DNA of 64,000 nt from Trujillonella endophytica (lineage in GTDB: Bacteria; Actinomycetota; Actinomycetes; Mycobacteriales; Geodermatophilaceae). Both the position numbers and the translations under genes were made by a program. How positions within the stretch are numbered: position 1 is the stretch's first letter; each line of letters begins with the position of its first letter. Location: NCBI RefSeq assembly GCF_019799905.1, contig NZ_JABGCI010000007.1:124001-188000 (forward strand), written 5' to 3'. A model generated the notes under the pieces. The model was given only the letters and a program-made list of their open reading frames with translations. It was not told the origin of the DNA and did not search any database. Shown here in pieces: positions 48,076 through 56,582 of the stretch.

Positions 48076-50024
48076 GCGCCCCGGTCGCGGGTGACCGCGT
48101 CTTCACCGCCTTCTGCGCCGCCGGGCTCTGGCCCGGGCTGGGCAAGCGGACGGCGGCCGAGCTCCCCGCCGCGGGCATCACCTCCGCCGACGACGTCACC
48201 GCCGAGCGCCTGCTGAAGCTGCCGCGGGTCGGCAAGCAGCGCGCCGAGCGGCTGTTCTCCAGCTTCCTGTCCGCTCAGCCGACCTACGACGTCGTCGCGC
48301 TGCTGGTCAGCGCCGGGCTGGAGGCCAAGCTCGCCGCCGGCACCGCCGACGCCCTGGGTCCCGACGCCGCCCGCCGGCTGCGCGACGACCCGTGGGCGCT
48401 GCTCGGGCTGACCGGCGTGGGGCTGGCCGACGCCGACCGGCTGGCCATCGCCCTGCTGCCCGGCGCCGACCGGCAGGACACCCGCCGCGGCCGGGCCATC
48501 GTCGCGCTCACCCTCCGGACGGCGACCCGCGACGGGCACACCGTGCTGCCGGTCGACCTCGTGGTGGCGGCGCTGCGGGCCGAGGGCATCGCCGACCCGG
48601 TGGCCGCGATCACCGCCGCCGTCGACTCCGGCGAGGTGCTCGACCACGAGCCGCCCGAGCCGGAGTGGGACGAGGACTCGGACGAGGAGCCGCCCGAGCC
48701 GGACCCGGCGCTGCGGATGCTGTCGCTGGCCCGCTACGGCATGGCCGAGGAGGCCGTCGCCGAGAACGTCGCGCGGCTGATGGCCACCGCGGAGCGGATC
48801 GCCGACCCGGCCGCCGTCCGGTCGGTGGCCAAGGGGCTCGACGAGGCGCAGAAGCAGTCCGTCGCGCAGGTGCTGTCGGCCGGCGTCTCGCTGCTCACCG
48901 GCGGCCCCGGCACGGGCAAGAGCCGCACGGTGGCCGCCGTCGTCACGCTGCTCATGGCCAAGGGCAAGGAGGTCGCGCTGGCCGCGCCGACCGGCCGCGC
49001 CGCCAAGCGGCTGGAGGAGCTCACCGACCACCCCGCGGTCACGGTGCACCGGCTGCTGGGCGCGCAGGGCATGACCGGCGGCTTCGCCCGCAACGAGGAG
49101 TGGCCGCTGGACGCCGACGTCGTCGTGGTCGACGAGGCGTCGATGCTCGACGTCGAGCTGACCGCCGCGCTGCTGGAGGCCTGCCCCGACGGCACCCACC
49201 TGGTGCTGGTCGGCGACCCGGCACAGCTGCCCTCGATCGGCCCGGGCCACGTGCTCGGGGACCTGATCGACTCGGGCGTCGTGCCGGTGACCGAGCTGAC
49301 CACGCTCTACCGGCAGGCCGAGGGCGGGGCGATCGCGCGGCTGGCCAACGCCGTGCGCGGCGGGGAGCTCCCGCGGGTGGACTCCCCCGACCGCGAGGTC
49401 GTCGTCGTCCCGGCCACCGGCAGCGCCGAGGCCGCCCGGCGGGTGGTGCAGCTGGTCACCGACTCGATCCCCCGGGCGCTGAAGATCGACCCGGCCACCG
49501 TGCAGGTGGTGACGCCGGTGCACCGCGGACCGGCCGGCACCATCGAGCTGAACAAGGCGCTCAAGGCCGAGCTCAACCCCGGCGACGGCACGGTCTGGGG
49601 CTTCGACGTCGGCGACCGGGTCGTGGCGACCGCCAACCACCTCGACCTCGAGCCCATCGGCTTCGCCAACGGCGAGACCGGGGTGGTCACCGGCACCGGG
49701 GACGGGTCGCTCGACGTCGCCTTCGCCTCGGGGCCGGTCACGGTGCCCACGAACGCGCTGTCGGACCTGCGGCACGGCTGGGCGATCACCGTGCACCGCG
49801 CGCAGGGCTCGGAGTGGCCGGGCGTCGTCGTCGTGCTGCCGCCGGAGGCCGGCGGGATGCTGTCGCGGCCGCTGGTCTACACCGCGCTCACCCGCGCGCA
49901 GTCGCACCTGTCGATCGTGCACGCCTCCGGCGCGGCGCTGGCCCGGGCGGTACGCGAGGTCGACGTCCGGCCGCGGCGCACCCGCCTGGCCCGCCTGCTC
50001 GCCGAGACCCTGGGCGACGCCTGA
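48072..50024 (+). CDS. RecD2-like helicase with N-terminal HhH region
   Basis: A 650-residue SF1 DNA helicase. The N-terminal half has helix-hairpin-helix-like stretches (LPRVGKQRAERLFSSF and GLTGVGLADADRLA). A Pro/Glu/Asp-rich linker follows near residues 195-215. Walker A is GGPGTGKSRT (about 277-286), Walker B is VVVDEASMLD, and motifs RAAKRLEEL, LYRQAEGG and ITVHRAQGSEWPGV are present. It lacks RecB/RecC partners here and is a stand-alone RecD2/Yjb-like 5'-3' helicase. It is coupled to the aldo/keto reductase gene by a four-base overlap. The frame upstream is open but is antisense to uppP. Confidence 0.9.
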   Translation: MSAPVAGDRVFTAFCAAGLWPGLGKRTAAELPAAGITSADDVTAERLLKLPRVGKQRAERLFSSFLSAQPTYDVVALLVSAGLEAKLAAGTADALGPDAARRLRDDPWALLGLTGVGLADADRLAIALLPGADRQDTRRGRAIVALTLRTATRDGHTVLPVDLVVAALRAEGIADPVAAITAAVDSGEVLDHEPPEPEWDEDSDEEPPEPDPALRMLSLARYGMAEEAVAENVARLMATAERIADPAAVRSVAKGLDEAQKQSVAQVLSAGVSLLTGGPGTGKSRTVAAVVTLLMAKGKEVALAAPTGRAAKRLEELTDHPAVTVHRLLGAQGMTGGFARNEEWPLDADVVVVDEASMLDVELTAALLEACPDGTHLVLVGDPAQLPSIGPGHVLGDLIDSGVVPVTELTTLYRQAEGGAIARLANAVRGGELPRVDSPDREVVVVPATGSAEAARRVVQLVTDSIPRALKIDPATVQVVTPVHRGPAGTIELNKALKAELNPGDGTVWGFDVGDRVVATANHLDLEPIGFANGETGVVTGTGDGSLDVAFASGPVTVPTNALSDLRHGWAITVHRAQGSEWPGVVVVLPPEAGGMLSRPLVYTALTRAQSHLSIVHASGAALARAVREVDVRPRRTRLARLLAETLGDA

Positions 50025-50103
50025 CCCGCACCCGCGGCGAGGCACCGTCGAGGCACCGGGAGCTCTCCCCACGTCCTGCGCCCCGGGACGTGGGGATCGC
50101 TTC

Positions 50104-50913
50104 CTATGCCCGACGGGTCCGGGCCGCGCCCGGCTCCCCCGCGGCGCGCAGCAGGTGCTGGGTGGCCGCGTGCAGCTGGCCGGCGCAGGTCAGCGGCCGC
50201 GGGAAGGGCACCCGGACGTCGGTGTGCCCGCTCGCCCGCTCGACCCGCAACCGGTAGCCGAACCGGTCCAGCGCGAGCGGGCGGACGACGTCGTCCCGGC
50301 CGACCGTCCCCTCGGGCAGCAGGCGGGCGAGCGCGCGGAGCACCTCGGGGTGGCAGCGGTCGACGTGGGTGAGCATCCGGGCCTCGACCGGCAGCAGGGG
50401 GTCGGGGCCGGCGGCGGCGAAGTCGGCCGGGCCGACCTCGGTGCACCGCTCCCCCTCGCGCAGCACCACCTCGGCGAGGTCCAGCCGCAGCAGCGTGGTG
50501 CCGGCGCCGACGTCGAGCAGGGCACCGGCGGGGCGCACCTCGGCGAACTGGAGTGCGGCCGCGCGCAGGTCCCCCTCGCGCACCGGCGTCAGCCACCCCG
50601 ACAGCCAGACCTGGGCGCGGACCGGGTCCCGCAGCGGCACGGGGGCGCGGTCGCTGACCATGAGCAGCCCGCTCATGTCCCGGTGGGGGCTGGCGTCGAC
50701 CGCCGTGGCGGCCTCCCCGCCGGCGGGCACCAGCAGCAGCACCTGCCCCGCGCCCGTGGTGGCGTGCGCCAGGGGCCGGGCCGGTTCCCGCCCGGCGACG
50801 CAGAGGGCGGCCGCGGTGCGGGCGGCCACCGTGCGGGCGCGCTCGGCGGGGACGGCGGAGAGGGCCACCGCGGCGGGGCCGGACGCGGCGGTGGGGCCGT
50901 GCGGAGCGGACAT
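50104..50913 (-). CDS. DUF2470-domain protein under an iron box
   Basis: A 269-residue protein. The N-terminal FMN-binding-split-barrel-like half (LAHATTGAGQVLLLVPAGGE) precedes a C-terminal DUF2470 domain with VEARMLTHVDRCHPEVL. DUF2470 proteins are related to heme-oxygenase-like HugZ proteins and often lie in iron-regulated loci. The ATG at 50913 has GGAGG six bases upstream. A DtxR/IdeR-type box (16 of 19 bases) lies 23 bases upstream, so expression should rise under iron limitation. Heme or iron-mobilising function is inferred only. Confidence 0.82.
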   Translation of the reverse strand: MSAPHGPTAASGPAAVALSAVPAERARTVAARTAAALCVAGREPARPLAHATTGAGQVLLLVPAGGEAATAVDASPHRDMSGLLMVSDRAPVPLRDPVRAQVWLSGWLTPVREGDLRAAALQFAEVRPAGALLDVGAGTTLLRLDLAEVVLREGERCTEVGPADFAAAGPDPLLPVEARMLTHVDRCHPEVLRALARLLPEGTVGRDDVVRPLALDRFGYRLRVERASGHTDVRVPFPRPLTCAGQLHAATQHLLRAAGEPGAARTRRA

Positions 50914-50935
50914 GCGGAGCCTCCGGGCGATCGAG

Positions 50936-50954
50936 TTAGGGCAGCCTAACCAAA
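50936..50954 (-). promoter_or_regulatory. DtxR/IdeR-type iron box
   Basis: The plus-strand sequence TTAGGGCAGCCTAACCAAA matches the TTAGGTTAGCCTAACCTAA consensus at 16 of 19 positions (consensus recalled). It lies 23 bases upstream of the DUF2470 start. Confidence 0.6.
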
Positions 50955-50976
50955 TCGCACCTCGGAGCGGAAGGCG

Positions 50977-51453
50977 TCAGGCGTTCCCGGCCACCGCGCG
51001 GCGCAGGTTGCGTCGCAGCAGCCGCGGCAGCAGGACGAGGTTGAGCAGGAGGCCGACCGACAGGACGACGACCAGCCAGAAGCCCCCGCCCGCGCCGCCG
51101 TCGGTGAGGCCCAGGACGACGGCGAGCACGAGCGCCACCCCGCCGAGCACGGTCAGGCCGGTCGCGAGCAGCCGTCGCCGCGGGTGCAGGCGCTCCTGCC
51201 CGGAGGCGGCGTCGAGGCTCTGCTGCGCCCAGTCCGCGACCGCCGGCCGCAGCCGGGCGTCGTCGGCGCGCCGACCGCGGGCCATGGCGCGCTGGACCTC
51301 CAGGGTGTCGCCCGCCTCGAGGCCGTGCCGCTCCAGCAGCCCGGCCGGCGTCTCGGTGCCGACGGTCGCCCAGAAGCGGCGGCCGCTGAGGAGGAAGGCC
51401 CCCAGTGGCGCGAGTACGGCGACGGCGAGCGAGACGACGATCCACGGGGCCAC
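50977..51453 (-). CDS. Membrane protein, SdpI/DUF3180-unlike, function unknown
   Basis: A 158-residue protein with three predicted membrane helices: residues 4-24 (VVSLAVAVLAPLGAFLLSG), and two C-terminal ones near 110-130 and 137-155 (FWLVVVLSVGLLLNLVLLP). A soluble stretch rich in Arg and Asp lies between. The GTG at 51453 is the assumed start; an upstream ATG at 51498 would add 15 residues. A basic tail RLLRRNLRRA ends it. No family recognised. Confidence 0.65.
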   Translation of the reverse strand: MAPWIVVSLAVAVLAPLGAFLLSGRRFWATVGTETPAGLLERHGLEAGDTLEVQRAMARGRRADDARLRPAVADWAQQSLDAASGQERLHPRRRLLATGLTVLGGVALVLAVVLGLTDGGAGGGFWLVVVLSVGLLLNLVLLPRLLRRNLRRAVAGNA

Positions 51454-51530
51454 GGCGGGAGCATGCCCGCTCCGGGCGCCGTCCGGGCACGCCGTCACCC
51501 GGATGCGGGATGCGCGGCGTCCGCCGCCGG

Positions 51531-51842
51531 TCAGTCGCGGACGTCGTCCTCGTCCACCGGCACGATCGCCTCCTGCTCGAGGACGTCGGCCTCGTTCGCC
51601 TCGAGGTCCCCGATGCTGGTCGGCCGGCCGGTCTCCCCGGGCCGGGCGGCCAGCTGCTGCTCGAGGGCGTCGGCCTCCGGGACGCCGTCACCCACCGGAG
51701 CGGCCTCGGCCGCGGTGGCCGGGGCCGGGGGCTGCAGCAGGGCCTCCTGCTCGGCGCGGTCGGCGTCCGTCGCGCCGCTGGCGGTACCGGGCTCGCTCAC
51801 GTCGTCCTCCTCGCTGGGATGCTCTGCCGGGTCGTCGTCCAT
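51531..51842 (-). CDS. Small acidic protein with repeated E-A-D-x-L-E-Q motif
   Basis: A 103-residue, highly acidic, Pro/Ala-containing protein, probably disordered. It holds three copies of a short motif: ADRAEQEALL, EADALEQQLA and EADVLEQEAI. The ATG at 51842 is chosen because it starts MDDDPAEHP; an in-frame Met lies further up. The motif resembles small conserved actinobacterial proteins of unknown function. Possible protein-protein interaction tag; no more can be said. Confidence 0.6.
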   Translation of the reverse strand: MDDDPAEHPSEEDDVSEPGTASGATDADRAEQEALLQPPAPATAAEAAPVGDGVPEADALEQQLAARPGETGRPTSIGDLEANEADVLEQEAIVPVDEDDVRD

Positions 51843-51921
51843 CCTGCCGTCGCCGGCGCCGGCCGGTCCACCGGGTGTCCGGCGGGTGACGAGCCGGGGA
51901 ACGGCGTGCACAATCGGGCGG

Positions 51922-52125
51922 ATGGAGGCGGCCGGGGACTACGAGTTCGCGCCGCTGCGGATCCCGCCGGGCACGTCCCGGTCCGCGGCGGCGACCATGC
52001 TGAGCCTGCAGGCGGACACCGGCGGCTGGGAGCTCGCCCGGTTGCAGCTGCACGCCGACGGCACGCGCAAGGTCATCCTGCGCCGCCGCTCGCGCCTGTC
52101 CTACCTGCCCGGCCCGCACATCTGA
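51922..52125 (+). CDS. DUF5703-family small protein
   Basis: A 67-residue basic protein. DYEFAPLRIPPGTSRSAAATML followed by GWELARLQLHADGTRKVILRRR resembles the actinobacterial DUF5703 family (tentative assignment). The ATG at 51922 is the only sensible start. It is divergent from the acidic protein. No function is established. Confidence 0.6.
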   Translation: MEAAGDYEFAPLRIPPGTSRSAAATMLSLQADTGGWELARLQLHADGTRKVILRRRSRLSYLPGPHI

Positions 52126-52210
52126 GCGCGGTCCCCGCTGGCAGGGGCCGGGGTGTCGTGCCAGGGTCTTCGGCGGGCGGACCGCCCGGACCCCGGCCCG
52201 GGAGGACCCC

Positions 52211-52777
52211 GTGAACCAGCACCTCGACGACCGACTCAAGTTCCTGCGCGCGTTCATCGCCAACCCGCGGCAGGTCGGCGCCATCCTGCCGACGTCCCGC
52301 TGGGCGGTGCGGGACATGCTCGACCTCGGCGACGTGCCGAACGCCAAGCTCGTCGTCGAGCTCGGCGCGGGCACCGGCGTCCAGACCGGCGAGCTGCTCG
52401 CCCGGCTCGGCCCCGAGGCGGAGCTGATCGCCGTGGAGATCGACGCCAAGCTCGCCGAGCTGCTGGCCGGCCGGTACCGCGACCCGCGGCTGCACGTGGT
52501 CTGCGACTCCGCCGAGAACCTCGACGAGCACCTCGAGGGCCGGCAGGCCGACATCGTGGTCTCCGCGCTCCCCTACACGTCGTTCGCGCCGGACCTGCGC
52601 CGGCGCATCCTCGACGTGCTCCCGCGGATCGTGGCGCCCGGCGGCGCGGTGCTGGTCATCCAGTACTCGCCGCTGATCCTGGGCGAGCTGCGCCGCCGGT
52701 TCGCCGACGTCCGCGTGCGGATGTCGCCGTGGAACGTGCCCCCGGCGGTGCTCTTCCGCTGCCGCGACGCGCGCTAG
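52211..52777 (+). CDS. SAM-dependent methyltransferase, phospholipid N-methyltransferase-like
   Basis: A 188-residue class I methyltransferase with motif I VVELGAGTGVQTGELL and motif II IAVEIDAKL. The N terminus LKFLRAFIANPRQVGAILPTS is typical of the PmtA-like group, which methylates phosphatidylethanolamine. VSALPYTSF is the motif IV region. The GTG at 52211 is the start. It is convergent with the SDR gene: its stop lies directly beside the SDR stop. rRNA adenine dimethylase (KsgA-like) is the alternative family. Confidence 0.85.
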   Translation: MNQHLDDRLKFLRAFIANPRQVGAILPTSRWAVRDMLDLGDVPNAKLVVELGAGTGVQTGELLARLGPEAELIAVEIDAKLAELLAGRYRDPRLHVVCDSAENLDEHLEGRQADIVVSALPYTSFAPDLRRRILDVLPRIVAPGGAVLVIQYSPLILGELRRRFADVRVRMSPWNVPPAVLFRCRDAR

Positions 52778-53581
52778 CTAGCGCATGTCCTTGGGGCGCA
52801 GCGCCTCCGGGACGGCGGCGGGCTCGCCGGCCGCCGTCCGCGCGGCGGGAACGCCCTTGAACCGGTAGTTCACGGTGCCCACCCCCGGCTGCACGACGTA
52901 GGCGGCGCCGGGCTCGCCCTCGGCCCAGGCCGCGATCATCGCGTCGGCGACCTCCTCGGCGGTCAGCACCGGGAAGCCGGCGGCGGTGAACTCGTGCCGG
53001 ATGCGGTCGATGATCGCGGTGTCGGCGAAGCCGGGGCAGATCGCCGAGATCGTCGTCCCCTCGCGGGCCAGCCGCGGCGCCATGGAGCGGACGAAGGCGA
53101 TCGCGCCGCCCTTGGCCACGCTGTAGCCGGGGTCGGTGGCCATCGGCGAGAGCCCGGCCAGGGACGCCGTCACCACGATCGCTCCCCCGCCGGCGCGCCG
53201 GATCGCCGGGCGCGTGGCCTCGACGCCGTAGACGACGCCGAAGAGGTCGATGTGCACGACGCGCATGAACTCGTCCATGTCGAGGGCGTCGTCGCTCTTG
53301 GCCGCCGATATGCCGGCGTTGAGGTACGCGGCGTCCAGCCGGCCGTGCTCGGCCTCGACCTGCGCGACGACGGCCTCGTTCGCGGCGCGGTCGGTGACGT
53401 CGAGGACGACGAAGGGGCAGCCGAGGTCGGCGGCGACCTGCCGGTTGCGCTCGCTGTCGAGGTCGGCGAGGACGGCGGTCACCTCGCGCTCGCGCAGTTT
53501 GGTGGCGAGGGCGCGGCCGAAGCCGCCGGTCCCTCCGGTGATGAGGGCGACGGATCCGGGGGCGGGGGTGCTGTCGGTCAC
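52778..53581 (-). CDS. SDR-family oxidoreductase
   Basis: A 267-residue short-chain dehydrogenase. The cofactor motif is LITGGTGGFGRALA (TGxxxGxG), AYLNAGIS is the NAG motif, and the catalytic residues Ser and Tyr-x3-Lys are visible in TASLAGLSPMATDPGYSVAKGG. The C terminus lies beyond the catalytic core with a charged tail. The start is the codon at 53581. It sits 19 bases after the M20 peptidase stop, likely in one operon. Substrate unknown. Confidence 0.92.
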   Translation of the reverse strand: MTDSTPAPGSVALITGGTGGFGRALATKLREREVTAVLADLDSERNRQVAADLGCPFVVLDVTDRAANEAVVAQVEAEHGRLDAAYLNAGISAAKSDDALDMDEFMRVVHIDLFGVVYGVEATRPAIRRAGGGAIVVTASLAGLSPMATDPGYSVAKGGAIAFVRSMAPRLAREGTTISAICPGFADTAIIDRIRHEFTAAGFPVLTAEEVADAMIAAWAEGEPGAAYVVQPGVGTVNYRFKGVPAARTAAGEPAAVPEALRPKDMR

Positions 53582-53600
53582 CCGCGCATCACACCACCCG

Positions 53601-54920
53601 TCAGGCCGAGCGCAGGAACCGGTCCAGCACCCGGATGCCGAACTGCAGCGACTCCACCGGCACCCGCTCGTCGATGCCGTGGAACAGGGCGGCGAAGTCG
53701 AGGTCCGGCGGCAGCCGCAGCGGGGAGAAGCCGAAGCAGCGGATGCCCAGGCGCTCGAAGCTCTTGGCGTCGGTGCCGCCGCTCATCGTGAACGGCACCG
53801 GGCGGGCGCCGTCGTCCTCGCTCTTCAGCGCGGCGACCATCGCGTCGACGACCGGGCCGTCGAACGTCGTCTCCACGGCCTGGTCGTGCACGATCCACTC
53901 GCGCTGGATCCCCTCGCCGATCAGGCCCGCCAGCTGGCGCTCGAACTCCTCCTGCTGGCCGTGCAGGAAGCGGCCGTCGACGGTGGCGCTCGCCGTCCCC
54001 GGGATGACGTTGGCCTTGTAGCCGGCGTCGAGCATCGTGGGGTTGGCGGTGTTGCGCAGGGCGGCGCCGATCATCCGGCTGATGCTGCCGAGCCGGGCGA
54101 GGGCCTCCTCGGGCTCGTCGGGGTCGATCTCGACGCCGTACGCGTCGCTGACCGCGTCCAGGAAGGCGCGCATCGGCGGGGTGAGCACGGTGGGCAGCCG
54201 GGTGGAGCCGATCCGGGCGACCGCCTCGCACAGCCGGGTGACGGCGTTGTCGTCGTGCACGAAGGACCCGTGGCCGGGGCGGCCGGTCGCGGTCAGCCGC
54301 ATCCAGGCCAGCCCCTTCTCGGCGGTCTGGACCAGGTAGAGGCGCAGGTCGTCGCGGACGGTGATGCTGAAGCCACCGACCTCGCTGATCGCCTCGGTGC
54401 AGTCGGCGAACAGGTCGGGGTGCTCGTCGACGATCCAGCGGGCGCCGAGGGTGCCGCCGGCCTCCTCGTCGGCGAGGTAGGCCAGCACGATGTCGCGCTC
54501 CGGCCGGACGCCGGTCCGGGCCCAGTCGCGGACCAGCGCGAGCACCATCGCGTCCATGTCCTTCATGTCGACGGCGCCGCGGCCCCAGATGTAGCCGTCG
54601 CGCTCCTCACCGGAGAACGGGTGCACGCTCCACTCGGCCGGATCCGCGGGGACGACGTCGAGGTGGCCGTGCACCAGCAGCGGCGGGCGACTCGGGTCGG
54701 TGCCGGGGATCCGGGCGACGAGGCTGGCCCGACCGCGCTCGGACTCGTAGATCTCCGAGCCGATCCCGACCTCGTCGAGCTTGGCGGCGACCCACTCGGC
54801 GGCCACCCGCTCGCCCTTGCCGGTGGCGGTGTCGCCGGTGTTGGTCGTGTCGATCCGGATCAGGTCGCTGAGCAGCTCGGCGACCTCGGCCTGGGCGCGG
54901 ACCAGCGGCGCGTTCTCCAT
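53601..54920 (-). CDS. M20-family metallopeptidase/deacylase
   Basis: A 439-residue co-catalytic zinc hydrolase. Metal ligands are seen in VHGHLDVVPAD (His), WGRGAVDMKDMDAM (Asp), and LADEEAGG (Glu pair); a later His is near FHGIDERVP. The dimerisation domain inserts around 185-300. The ATG at 54920 is six bases after TACGCT, so it is leaderless. It likely hydrolyses an acylated or dipeptidyl substrate; acetylornithine/succinyl-diaminopimelate deacylase-like enzymes are related. Confidence 0.92.
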   Translation of the reverse strand: MENAPLVRAQAEVAELLSDLIRIDTTNTGDTATGKGERVAAEWVAAKLDEVGIGSEIYESERGRASLVARIPGTDPSRPPLLVHGHLDVVPADPAEWSVHPFSGEERDGYIWGRGAVDMKDMDAMVLALVRDWARTGVRPERDIVLAYLADEEAGGTLGARWIVDEHPDLFADCTEAISEVGGFSITVRDDLRLYLVQTAEKGLAWMRLTATGRPGHGSFVHDDNAVTRLCEAVARIGSTRLPTVLTPPMRAFLDAVSDAYGVEIDPDEPEEALARLGSISRMIGAALRNTANPTMLDAGYKANVIPGTASATVDGRFLHGQQEEFERQLAGLIGEGIQREWIVHDQAVETTFDGPVVDAMVAALKSEDDGARPVPFTMSGGTDAKSFERLGIRCFGFSPLRLPPDLDFAALFHGIDERVPVESLQFGIRVLDRFLRSA

Positions 54921-54926
54921 CCGGCG

Positions 54927-54932
54927 AGCGTA
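54927..54932 (-). promoter_or_regulatory. Leaderless -10 element of the M20 gene
   Basis: TACGCT on the minus strand, six bases before the ATG at 54920. Confidence 0.4.
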
Positions 54933-55012
54933 TGCGCCAGGCCCGCGTCGGAGCGCCCGGATCCGCCGTCCCGGCCGCGGCGGGGGTGCGTCGGGGCCGG
55001 ATGACGGTCTTG

Positions 55013-55018
55013 TAGTCT
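55013..55018 (+). promoter_or_regulatory. Probable -10 of tRNA-Leu
   Basis: TAGTCT 12 bases before the tRNA 5' end, consistent with a start about six bases upstream of the mature end. No clear -35. Confidence 0.4.
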
Positions 55019-55030
55019 GGTCCCGCACTC

Positions 55031-55115
55031 GTCCGGGTGGCGGAATGGCAGACGCGCTAGCTTGAGGTGCTAGTGCCCTTTATCGGGCGTGGGGGTTCAA
55101 GTCCCCCCTCGGACA
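55031..55115 (+). tRNA. tRNA-Leu (anticodon GAG)
   Basis: An 85-base class II tRNA. The acceptor stem GTCCGGG pairs with CTCGGAC (one G-T wobble), the anticodon stem is CTAGC/GCTAG with loop TTGAGGT, anticodon GAG (reads CUC/CUU). A long variable arm (TGCCC...GGGCG) and a T-arm with GGGGGTTCAAGTCCCCC are visible. The CCA end is not encoded. An integrase gene follows immediately, so the 3' end may be an attachment site. Confidence 0.95.
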
Positions 55116-55121
55116 CAGCAC

Positions 55122-55166
55122 CGCCCCGGGATCTCTCCAGGTCAGAGGCCCGGGGCGGCTTTGTTT
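55122..55166 (+). terminator. Intrinsic terminator of tRNA-Leu
   Basis: A perfect inverted repeat, CCGCCCCGGG (from 55121) with its complement ending at 55158, surrounds an 18-base loop. A T-rich run (TTTGTTT) follows. Confidence 0.8.
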
Positions 55167-55185
55167 CAAGGTCAACGACGCCTCG

Positions 55186-55202
55186 TGATACCCGTTTGAT
55201 AC
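55186..55202. repeat. TGATAC direct repeats, possible integrase arm sites
   Basis: TGATAC occurs at 55186-55191 and 55197-55202 with 11-base spacing (one helical turn), between tRNA-Leu and the integrase stop. Such short tandem sites are typical integrase arm-binding sites; this is inferred. Confidence 0.35.
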
Positions 55203-55215
55203 TTCGCGCGTCTGG

Positions 55216-56418
55216 TCAGCCGCGCAGGAGCGCGGCGAAGCGGTCCGCGGCCTGCCGGCCCATGCCGGGGTGGACGTGCTGGTAGACGGTGAGCGTGATG
55301 GTCGCGTTGGCGTGTCCCAGCCGCTCCGAGACGACCTTTACCGGCTCCCCAGCGGCGAGCAAGAGCGTGGCGTGGGTGTGCCGGAGGTCGTGCAGCCGGA
55401 TCCGCGGCAACTGTTCCGCGCCTAGGGACTTGCGAGCCCGCTGCACCTGGGCGGCGAACGTCCTCGAGTAGCGCTCGGGGTGGCGGTAGCCGCTGTCCAG
55501 GGCGCCCAGGACAAGGGCGGTGTGCCGCACGAGGTCCGGCGAGATCCTGCCGCGCAGGCTCCGGTACTCCTCCAGTGCCGCCACGGTGTCGGCGTCGAGG
55601 TCGACCACCCGGGATTGACCGGTCTTCGTCGGGCCCTCGACCAGCTCCTGGCCGGCGCCCTTGGCTTTGACCACGCCGACGCTGCGACGGATTTGGAGCC
55701 GGGCGGCGTCGAGGTCGACATCCCGCCAGCGGAGCGCGAGGGCCTCGCCTCGGCGCATGCCGGTGGCGGCGAGCAGACGCCATCCCATGGCGAGGTCGGG
55801 GTCCTGCCCCTCCGCCCAGGAAAGGAACCGGTTCAGCTCGGCCGCGGTCCATGCCTGCATCTCCGGAGGGCGCGCCTCGGAGGGGCTGGGCGGCGTGGAA
55901 CGGTCGGTGGGATTCACGGCGAGGCCGCCGTGCCGGACGGCATCGGAGAGCGCAGAACGCAGGATCGTGAAGATGTAGCGCACCGTCCGGGCGGACAGTC
56001 CCCCGGTCCCGTCCGCCCGGCCGGAGGTCTCCAGCTGCCGCATCCAGGCATCGACCGCCGCCCCGGTCAGTCGGGCCACCGGGGTCGCCCCGAGGTAAGG
56101 GTCGACGTGCAGCCGGATGTTCTTGCGGTAGGAGGCGAGCGTCGACGGGCTCAGCCGCTGACCTTGCAGCCATACCTCGAGGTAGGCGTCGAGGCGCTGC
56201 TTAAAGGGCTCGACCCACTCCCCAACCTCGGCCTTGCGGATCTCTGCCCGCAGCGCCGCCGCGGCGTCCTTGCGGGTCAAGAATCCACGCTTGAGGACGA
56301 CACGCTTGCTCCCGTCCTCTCGGTGGACGGTGAACTTGATCAGAAAGCGTCGGCCGGCCTTCGTCTCGTACTCGCTGATCCCGCCCTCGCCCGCCTGTCG
56401 CCGCCGTGGCTTGGCCAT
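55216..56418 (-). CDS. int: Tyrosine recombinase (integrase)
   Basis: A 400-residue phage-type integrase. The N-terminal AP2-like arm-binding domain (about 12-65, GGISEYETKAGRRFLIKFTV) precedes the SAM-like core-binding domain (70-165). The catalytic set is Arg222 (TGMRRGE), Lys265 (PTKTGQSR), His343-x-x-Arg346 (LHDLRHTHAT), His369 (LGHANAT), and Tyr379 (TVYQHV). All are intact, so it should be active. The ATG at 56418 is used. It lies 100 bases from tRNA-Leu and points towards it, a usual layout of an integrated element. A duplicated tRNA 3' end was not found to the right. Confidence 0.95.
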   Translation of the reverse strand: MAKPRRRQAGEGGISEYETKAGRRFLIKFTVHREDGSKRVVLKRGFLTRKDAAAALRAEIRKAEVGEWVEPFKQRLDAYLEVWLQGQRLSPSTLASYRKNIRLHVDPYLGATPVARLTGAAVDAWMRQLETSGRADGTGGLSARTVRYIFTILRSALSDAVRHGGLAVNPTDRSTPPSPSEARPPEMQAWTAAELNRFLSWAEGQDPDLAMGWRLLAATGMRRGEALALRWRDVDLDAARLQIRRSVGVVKAKGAGQELVEGPTKTGQSRVVDLDADTVAALEEYRSLRGRISPDLVRHTALVLGALDSGYRHPERYSRTFAAQVQRARKSLGAEQLPRIRLHDLRHTHATLLLAAGEPVKVVSERLGHANATITLTVYQHVHPGMGRQAADRFAALLRG

Positions 56419-56582
56419 CCTTGGTCCTGATTCGTCGACGTCTCGGCCGCGCCCTGTGGCACACCGCAGGCATCTCATCTAGCAGCGAGTCGAGGGTCGA
56501 AGGTGGGGACGGCACCTATCTGTGGACGCACCCCGGCCTGTGGACAAGCGGTTTTGTCGGTCGTGCCCGAGAAACTCATGGT

